The notes under the pieces are model-generated. The model was not told the origin of the DNA. It worked only from the letters and a program-made list of their open reading frames with translations, and made no database searches. 64,000 nucleotides of DNA from an uncultured Clostridia bacterium (GTDB lineage: Bacteria; Bacillota; Clostridia; Saccharofermentanales; Saccharofermentanaceae): assembly GCA_947304405.1 (NCBI GenBank), contig CAMZBB010000001.1, positions 36,023 to 100,022 of the forward strand, in the 5' to 3' direction. The position numbers and the translations under genes are program-made. Below are positions 58,379 to 64,000 of the stretch, one piece after another. The stretch's first letter is position 1, and every line of letters begins with the position of its first letter.

Positions 58379-59011
58379 CTATTGTTGGCTTTCAAGCGTT
58401 TTGCAATTATTCGTACTCAACAGTTCTATTGCATCTGAGAACGTTTCCGCTTTACCGGCCACGAGGAGCCGCCTCAGCATCTCTATCTTCCCGCCTTCCC
58501 GGAGACTCTCCGGGATAATGTCATTGTACTTTTGAAGCGACTCCGACTTCGCATTCTTTTGCATCCTGAGCTCATCTGTCTGACGCATCAGTTCGTCCTT
58601 GCGTTTTTTGTTATAAGCGGCTTTCTCCGCATCCTTTAAGTTAAGATCCATCATCTTCCGCTTCGCTTTTCTGTATCCGCAGACAATGATCACCGCGGGA
58701 ACTGCAACATTAATGAGTAATAAGATCGCAATGGCAGCCTTCGGATAAACAGCTGGGAGATTACTTTCAAACGCTATGAAAAATATCACAAACGAAATCA
58801 CAAATGTCGGGATGAGCATTACCAGAAATATGATTCCGGCAATCAGCAGATACCGCCAAAAGAATGAGATTAATCTTCTGTGCTCAGGCTTTGCTTCATT
58901 AAACTCACTGAGCAGCGTCTCGTTCTCGTCGATCTTCTTCTGTATTTCTTTGACGGCTCTATATTCCAAACAGAGCTCATTTGCCAAAGCTATGCTTTCT
59001 CCTCTGTTCAT
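58379..59011 (-). CDS. hypothetical membrane protein with flanking coiled coils
   Basis: The 210 residues have an N-terminal helix with charged heptads (about 10-45), two membrane segments (about 53-80 and 88-112) and a long charged helical region (about 115-190) likely to form a coiled coil. No family is recognised. AGGGG sits 5 bp before the ATG. Confidence 0.55.
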   Translation of the reverse strand: MNRGESIALANELCLEYRAVKEIQKKIDENETLLSEFNEAKPEHRRLISFFWRYLLIAGIIFLVMLIPTFVISFVIFFIAFESNLPAVYPKAAIAILLLINVAVPAVIIVCGYRKAKRKMMDLNLKDAEKAAYNKKRKDELMRQTDELRMQKNAKSESLQKYNDIIPESLREGGKIEMLRRLLVAGKAETFSDAIELLSTNNCKTLESQQ

Positions 59012-59166
59012 AATGCCCCTAAATTATGAGTTTATCGCCCACGCCTTCATTCCGCGATATAGTTTGAAAAACCTGAAAAAATCATAGTCTTTTCATTACC
59101 ATTCTGACTATTGAGATAAGAAACAAATCTGCTATCTCCCACGATAGACATCTCCAATACCGATTA

Positions 59167-59619
59167 CTATTTCAGGTTGATTATCCAGTTATCTCCTTCA
59201 ACAATGTACTGAAACTCGTTCAGTTCAGGATCATTAAACACTTTCATAAGATCATGGAAGTCGCTGACTGTATTAATCTCAGATAGTCTGTCAGTCTCGA
59301 TCCATTCCACCGTACCTTCGTCAGATGACGTGATGCTGCCCGTAAAATCTTCAACTTTGAACAGTAGAACTATGTATCTTCCGTTCTGAATAGGGAATTG
59401 TTTGATACCAACCAGTTTTGGACTAATAATGTCAAGACCGGTTTCTTCTTTCATTTCCCTTACAACTGCATCAACAAATGATTCTCCGGGCTCGACATGA
59501 CCGCCGGGAAGAGTGTACCCCTTCCAGTCTTCTTTAATTCGGTTCTGAAGAAGAATCTTGCTGCCATCCTGTATTAAACACAAAACAGTCAGTTCAACGT
59601 TTTCAGTCTTATGTTCCAT
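59167..59619 (-). CDS. NUDIX hydrolase
   Basis: The 150-residue protein has the complete Nudix box from Gly40 to Gly61 (GHVEPGES, then REMKEETG), the metal site that hydrolyses nucleoside diphosphates linked to another group. A C-terminal strand region follows. The subfamily resembles MutT/8-oxo-dGTP-type enzymes, but specificity cannot be read from the box. Confidence 0.87.
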   Translation of the reverse strand: MEHKTENVELTVLCLIQDGSKILLQNRIKEDWKGYTLPGGHVEPGESFVDAVVREMKEETGLDIISPKLVGIKQFPIQNGRYIVLLFKVEDFTGSITSSDEGTVEWIETDRLSEINTVSDFHDLMKVFNDPELNEFQYIVEGDNWIINLK

Positions 59620-59679
59620 AGATAATCAAATCGTTTCCTGTTTCCCCAAATAGTCCATTTTGTTAAAAGTTTATGTTCT

Positions 59680-59711
59680 ATCAAAATACAGTCCGGATTC
59701 TCTCCGGACTG
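59680..59711 (-). terminator. rho-independent terminator
   Basis: CAGTCCGGA and TCCGGACTG form a 9-bp stem with a five-base loop; on the minus strand TATTTTGAT follows. It ends the lipoprotein gene at 59727. Confidence 0.7.
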
Positions 59712-59726
59712 CAAAAAACAACAGTT

Positions 59727-60386
59727 TTAGAAACTCTTCATTAAGCCTTTAAGCTCATCGTCAGACTTTCCATTAAGCTCTTCCTCCTTGAAGAGCTTGA
59801 TCTGCATCATGGCTACCGCCTTGCCGTCTTTGGTAAAGACAAGATCATAATACCCTGCTGCTACTTCCTCGGGATGTAAATAATACTCACCCCAACTTCC
59901 GTTTGCTTCTTCGGGCTTGTTCAGATCCCAGCTTGCAACAGCGCCTTCACCGTTATGAGTCTTATCTACATAAACATTCGCATCTTCAGCGTGCTTATAT
60001 ACCAAGACCTTAAGTCCGGAAGTTTCGGCTGTATCAAGATAGAACCCGAGATATTCGTTCTGCTCAAAAATGCATCTCAGGCCGCTAACACCGGGAGCTT
60101 GGGAATTAAATTCCCCAGAACCGGCTCTGTTGCCGGATACAAAAACGCCCTTGATTACAGGACCGTTATCTCCGGTATTTACTATCTCAAGTTTTCCGGG
60201 AAGCAGGACCAATGCATCAGCAGAAGGTGCTTTAGTAGTCTCACCGCCGCCATTATTGTTATTATCCGTTGCCTGTGCCTTTGTCGTACCCTGTGAAGAA
60301 GCTCCGCCGGCCTGCCCTTTCTGTCTGCATGCGGAAAGCGAAAAGATCATCGCGCCTGCAAGAACCAAAGCTACTATCTTTTTCAT
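59727..60386 (-). CDS. hypothetical lipoprotein
   Basis: The 219 residues start with a signal peptide ending in LSAC (Cys20), a Gly/Gln/Asn/Thr-rich spacer (about 22-55), and a mostly beta domain of about 150 residues (GYYDLVFTKDGKAVAMMQIK near the end). The C-terminal domain resembles no family I can name. GGGAGG precedes the ATG. A terminator closes it. Confidence 0.7.
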   Translation of the reverse strand: MKKIVALVLAGAMIFSLSACRQKGQAGGASSQGTTKAQATDNNNNGGGETTKAPSADALVLLPGKLEIVNTGDNGPVIKGVFVSGNRAGSGEFNSQAPGVSGLRCIFEQNEYLGFYLDTAETSGLKVLVYKHAEDANVYVDKTHNGEGAVASWDLNKPEEANGSWGEYYLHPEEVAAGYYDLVFTKDGKAVAMMQIKLFKEEELNGKSDDELKGLMKSF

Positions 60387-60430
60387 TAGATCATCCTCCC
60401 GTATAAGTGTTTTCGATATATGTTTTCTTT

Positions 60431-60470
60431 ATCAAAAAACATAGTCGACAAAGATACTCTCTGCCGACTA
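60431..60470 (-). terminator. rho-independent terminator of the sigma/anti-sigma operon
   Basis: On the minus strand AGTCGGCAGAG pairs with CTTTGTCGACT (two wobbles) around a five-base loop, followed by ATGTTTTTTG. Confidence 0.7.
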
Positions 60471-60495
60471 CTATTATACATCATACTATTCCGGT

Positions 60496-61125
60496 TTAGC
60501 CTTTATTCTGATGTGCAAGTAACCATTGCTCATGTTCTTTCATTTCTTCCGCATTAGCTTCCCAAATAATCTTTCCGTCATTTGTGGAAAGCTTTGTGAT
60601 CTTACCGGCTTCACAAAACCACATTGTATCTTCGTTGTTGTGGTATAAAGGCCAGATTATACGGTCAAAAGCCGTTTGACGAAAACTGATATACAATTCA
60701 CTGCCTTCGACATCTCCGCTCGCAGTATATAGGATGGCGCCTTTACCATGGTACACGATGTAATAACCGGCTTCGCGTCTTTCCAACGTTACGTTGCTCC
60801 CGTCATAGGGAATATCGTATTCAATCTGACACATGATCAACACTGTGGATACCATGATCCCGATCACTGCGATCACACCGAACAATATCGCCAGTCCTTT
60901 GTAGCGCGTAATTATCTTTTTCAATCCCTTGAGATGCTTCGTATCATCCATCCTCAGCTCGGGACTGACAGGGATGCTGACTTTGCCGGACATGTTTTCA
61001 AACGTCTTCTTGCAGCTTTCACATTCTCCGATATGTTCTTCAACCAGTTCCCTGGACTCTTTAGAAAGAACATCATCAACATATAACGGCAGCAGGTCAT
61101 TTATTACTTCACATTTAATCTTCAT
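60496..61125 (-). CDS. anti-sigma factor with zf-HC2 domain
   Basis: From the ATG at 61125 (GGAGAG 7 bp upstream) the 209 residues begin with a zinc-binding anti-sigma domain: Cys5, His31, Cys35 and Cys38 in HIGECESC. One membrane helix follows (about 88-112), then an extracytoplasmic domain of about 95 residues. It should hold the ECF sigma factor encoded directly upstream, from which it is translationally coupled (3-bp overlap), and release it on a surface signal. Confidence 0.85.
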   Translation of the reverse strand: MKIKCEVINDLLPLYVDDVLSKESRELVEEHIGECESCKKTFENMSGKVSIPVSPELRMDDTKHLKGLKKIITRYKGLAILFGVIAVIGIMVSTVLIMCQIEYDIPYDGSNVTLERREAGYYIVYHGKGAILYTASGDVEGSELYISFRQTAFDRIIWPLYHNNEDTMWFCEAGKITKLSTNDGKIIWEANAEEMKEHEQWLLAHQNKG

Positions 61126-61126
61126 G

Positions 61127-61618
61127 TTATATCTCTCCATTCTCTGACATGTATTTCTTTATATCGTTTTTGGCTCTATAAAAGGTAACTCTAGCCCAGC
61201 TGGCACTCTTTCCAAAGATGTCACCTATCTGTTCAAAATCCAATTCACCAAAAACCCTCAGGTGGAATACTTCCTTATATGGCTCTTTCATTTCGTGAAG
61301 ATACTTATGTATCAGCACCGCGCTCTCCTTGTCTGAGATAACCTCCAAGAAGTCTTGATCAGTTGACGGGGTATCTTCCGGAACCTCAACATCAGCTATC
61401 CATTTCCTCTTGCGGCACTCGCTTAAAAAGGTGTTTTTTGAAATAGTAAAAAGCCATGCTCTAATGTCTTTCGAACCATCAAAAGTGTCTATCGCGGTCA
61501 GGGCCTTTACAAAAGTCTCTTGCGCCAGGTCTTCTGCGGTTTCTTCGTTTTTCGTAAGGCTCAGGCACAGTCGGAAGACATCTTTGAAATAGTTCTCATA
61601 AATCTCTTCGAAACGCAT
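61127..61618 (-). CDS. ECF-type RNA polymerase sigma factor
   Basis: The 163-residue protein has sigma region 2 (FRLCLSLTKNEETAEDLAQE, then FVKAL) and region 4 (EVFHLRVFGELDFEQIGDIFG then SWARVTFYRAK), and lacks regions 1 and 3, as expected for extracytoplasmic-function sigma factors. It is followed by its zf-HC2 anti-sigma factor. An ECF-like promoter lies directly upstream, indicating autoregulation. A GGAGG site sits upstream of the ATG. Confidence 0.9.
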   Translation of the reverse strand: MRFEEIYENYFKDVFRLCLSLTKNEETAEDLAQETFVKALTAIDTFDGSKDIRAWLFTISKNTFLSECRKRKWIADVEVPEDTPSTDQDFLEVISDKESAVLIHKYLHEMKEPYKEVFHLRVFGELDFEQIGDIFGKSASWARVTFYRAKNDIKKYMSENGEI

Positions 61619-61639
61619 TTCTTTCCTCCTTTCACCTTA

Positions 61640-61667
61640 TTAACGCGCGAGTTTGGAAAACGTTACA
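61640..61667 (-). promoter_or_regulatory. ECF-type promoter upstream of the sigma factor
   Basis: On the minus strand TGTAAC (61667-61662), 16 bp, and CGTTAA (61645-61640) match the AAC/CGT pattern of Gram-positive ECF promoters (SigW type TGAAAC-N16-CGTA). It lies about 20 bp before the start of the ECF sigma gene, suggesting positive autoregulation. Confidence 0.6.
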
Positions 61668-61903
61668 GACTTTTTTCGCAATTCGAAAGATATGATATCA
61701 AATATAAAGCGAGATTCTTAAGTGAACCTCGCCTAAATATTTCAAACCCTCTGATACGAGCCGCTTCTAACTTAAATATTTCGTCTAACGCCTTCATTGT
61801 ACTAAAATTGCTAACTAATCGTATATCGAAGGCTTGAAAGCCAAAAGCTTTCTGGCGGCAAATTGGCTACAAAAACTCGAAAAATCAAATGAATTATACA
61901 AAC
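61668..61903. other. non-coding stretch
   Basis: This AT-rich stretch lies upstream of the ECF promoter. I see no convincing reading frame, RNA or repeat in it. Confidence 0.4.
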
Positions 61904-61940
61904 CAAAAGCCCGTCAAACGCAATGTTGACGGGCCTTTTC
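61904..61940 (-). terminator. rho-independent terminator of the broken tRNA-Lys gene
   Basis: On the minus strand GCCCGTCAA pairs with TTGACGGGC, followed by TTTTGG. It lies just after the CCA end of the tRNA-Lys fragment, as terminators of tRNA genes do. Confidence 0.75.
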
Positions 61941-61944
61941 TTCT

Positions 61945-61989
61945 TGGTGGCTCACTGGAGGCTCGAACTCCAGACCCCTTGATTAAAAG
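61945..61989 (-). pseudogene. 3' half of a tRNA-Lys (UUU) gene, probable integration-site scar
   Basis: Read on the minus strand, CTTTTAATC (anticodon loop, anticodon TTT) is followed by a variable loop, a T-arm with loop TTCGAGC flanked by TGGAG and CTCCA, the acceptor strand GTGAGCC, then A and CCA. No matching 5' acceptor strand (GGCTCAC) or anticodon-stem partner lies upstream, so this is only the 3' half. Such fragments mark integration of tyrosine-recombinase elements at tRNA genes. The tRNA terminator is intact. No integrase gene remains in the window. Confidence 0.7.
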
Positions 61990-62323
61990 CCAGCCCTCCC
62001 GCCGCTCGCAGCTCTACAAACTTCTTCGAAATCGCCTTATTTTATTGGGCTTTCCGGGTTTCATTGCTTCACAACTCTTCGCAAAAAATCATAGGTTTTC
62101 GAGCTTAGTGGCTACATTTTGTCTACATTCTTTCGCCGTCAGGTCTGAAAACTCGACAGTTCTTTGCCATTGAATAATTATTCAAATTGGTTCTCAGAGG
62201 CTCCTGTTGAATAAATATACATTTTGTAAAATATTTAGCCATTACCGTTTATTAGCTGTATTGCCACTCAACAGAAAAAGCGGGACATTCGTATTATAAT
62301 TCTAAAAAACAGAGGTGTTCATC
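61990..62323. other. gene-free stretch next to the tRNA scar
   Basis: About 330 bp hold no convincing gene. On the plus strand GGCTACATTTTGTCTACATTC contains an 11-bp direct repeat of TACATT, which might be a remnant of recombinase-arm sites; this is speculative. A -10-like TATAAT lies at 62295-62300 ahead of the TetR gene, without a matching -35 box. Confidence 0.35.
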
Positions 62324-62881
62324 ATGGCTGTCAGAACCAAACAACATATTTGTGATGCTTTCATATCTTTATTGGAAAATGAACCTGTCAAAAAGATAAC
62401 CGTTCAAAATATAGTTGATCAGTGCAATATCAACCGGAATACTTTTTACTACCATTTCGAAGACATTCCGGCTCTTATAGAATACATAGTAGAACAGAAG
62501 GCAGATGAACTCATCGCCAGGTACCCTTCAGTCGATTCCATAAATTCAGCCATGCTCGCTGTCATGGAATTTGCAGAACAGAACAGAAAGATAATCCGGC
62601 ATGTCTGCAGTTCGGCAGACAGAGCTCTTTTTGAACTGCATCTGTGGCGCATATGCGAATACGTGATCACGGAATATGGGAAAGTGATCTTCAAAACTGA
62701 TGCCATATCAGAAGAAGACCGCCTGATAATCCTTCATGCTTACGAAGACGAATGCTTTGGCAAAGTTATGGGATGGATCAACCGCGGCATGAAAACGGAT
62801 GAGCGCGAAAGGCTCATCCGGTTTTTGGAACTCCGTTCGGGGGTTGCAGAAATGATGCTCAACAGAGCCAAAAACACCTGA
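62324..62881 (+). CDS. TetR/AcrR-family transcriptional regulator
   Basis: From the ATG at 62324 (GAGGTG upstream) the 185 residues start with a TetR helix-turn-helix (about 5-50: VKKITVQNIVDQCNINRNTF then YYHFED). The C-terminal ligand-binding part is mostly helical and resembles the DhaS-like group. It is convergent with the ATP synthase operon, 7 bp away. No obvious target gene is adjacent. Confidence 0.87.
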   Translation: MAVRTKQHICDAFISLLENEPVKKITVQNIVDQCNINRNTFYYHFEDIPALIEYIVEQKADELIARYPSVDSINSAMLAVMEFAEQNRKIIRHVCSSADRALFELHLWRICEYVITEYGKVIFKTDAISEEDRLIILHAYEDECFGKVMGWINRGMKTDERERLIRFLELRSGVAEMMLNRAKNT

Positions 62882-62888
62882 TATCAGA

Positions 62889-63149
62889 TCATGCTTTCCA
62901 GTTCTCGGTGATAAGTGTCACCTTATCATTTGTAATGTTAAGCATGCCGGCTCCGATCTCCGCTTCCGTATCATCGGATGAATCATCATAAACAATGGTG
63001 CACTTGCCTTCCCTGACGGCTGTTACAAAAGGCACGTGTCCCGCAAATATTGCAAGATCACCTTCACTGCCGCGCAGATAAAGACCTGACACCGGTTTAT
63101 CGATAACAGCACCCTTGGGCGTTATGACTTTAAGAGCAAAGGTTTTCAT
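62889..63149 (-). CDS. atpC: ATP synthase epsilon subunit, short form
   Basis: The 86 residues match the N-terminal beta-sandwich of the F-type epsilon subunit: MKTFALKVITPKGAVIDKPV, then GDLAIFAGHVPFVTAVREG. Typical bacterial epsilon proteins have about 130-140 residues, with a C-terminal helical hairpin that inhibits ATP hydrolysis; that part is missing. A GTG two codons earlier (63155) is an alternative start. It follows atpD directly at the end of the operon. Confidence 0.88.
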   Translation of the reverse strand: MKTFALKVITPKGAVIDKPVSGLYLRGSEGDLAIFAGHVPFVTAVREGKCTIVYDDSSDDTEAEIGAGMLNITNDKVTLITENWKA

Positions 63150-63155
63150 GATCAC

Positions 63156-64000
<845 letters not shown>

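Noticed and set aside
61945-62020. Complete tRNA-Lys gene
   Set aside because: The anticodon stem and the 5' acceptor strand do not pair with the 3' half, so only a fragment is supported.
61889-62173. Open frame of 94 codons on the plus strand across the tRNA fragment
   Set aside because: It covers the terminator and tRNA-Lys half, has no ribosome-binding site and resembles no protein.

Overview
The window reads as chromosomal DNA from an anaerobic, moderate-GC Gram-positive bacterium of the Clostridia (Bacillota). This is inferred from strong GGAGG ribosome-binding sites, LytR-CpsA-Psr and VanZ proteins, SH3-NlpC/P60 wall hydrolases, a split cobalamin-dependent methionine synthase, and an oxygen-sensitive indolepyruvate:ferredoxin oxidoreductase. 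No phage, intact transposon, rRNA gene or CRISPR array is visible. The genus cannot be named from sequence alone.

Layout. 1-10.5 kb: the end of a DUF2142 membrane protein, a PTS EIIC-like permease, an ABC importer of the cobalamin/siderophore class, and divergently metF, a stand-alone MetH reactivation subunit, metH and a PAP2 phosphatase. 10.5-13 kb: a copper ATPase whose 3' end carries a second copper-chaperone domain with its own ribosome-binding site. 13-20 kb: an MscS channel, two surface or membrane proteins, an acyl-CoA synthetase and a sodium:solute symporter. 20.5-21.7 kb: two overlapping paralogous membrane zinc-ribbon genes of unknown function. 21.7-26.3 kb: an aryl-CoA operon (iorA, iorB, PaaI-type thioesterase, paaK, ACT protein) linking arylpyruvates to arylacetyl-CoA and arylacetates.

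26.3-47.1 kb is a run of 18 genes on the minus strand for a wall-attached surface glycan. Reading in the direction of transcription: VanZ, an LCP ligase, a PglF/PglE/PglC-type initiation module, glycosyltransferases, MBL-fold, ATP-grasp and SDR enzymes, two LicD proteins flanking a GDPD-like protein, a pyruvyltransferase, then a nonulosonate block (NeuB-like synthase without SAF domain, CBS-cupin protein, CMP-sugar synthetase fused to a KdsC-like phosphatase), a flippase and a GT52 transferase. The nonulosonate block could form a compact CMP-KDN-type pathway that starts from hexose 6-phosphates. No polymerase was recognised.

47-55 kb: a PepV-type peptidase and three paralogous SH3-NlpC/P60 hydrolases with shared TTG starts and an unusual Asp-rich loop before the catalytic His, plus a DUF362 ferredoxin protein, an XRE regulator with a small membrane partner, and a VOC protein. 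55-62 kb: small lipoproteins and membrane proteins, a NUDIX hydrolase, and an ECF sigma/anti-sigma pair with a recognisable own promoter. 61.9-64 kb: the broken 3' end of a tRNA-Lys gene with its terminator (a likely integration scar), a TetR regulator, and the end of the ATP synthase operon (atpD, short atpC).
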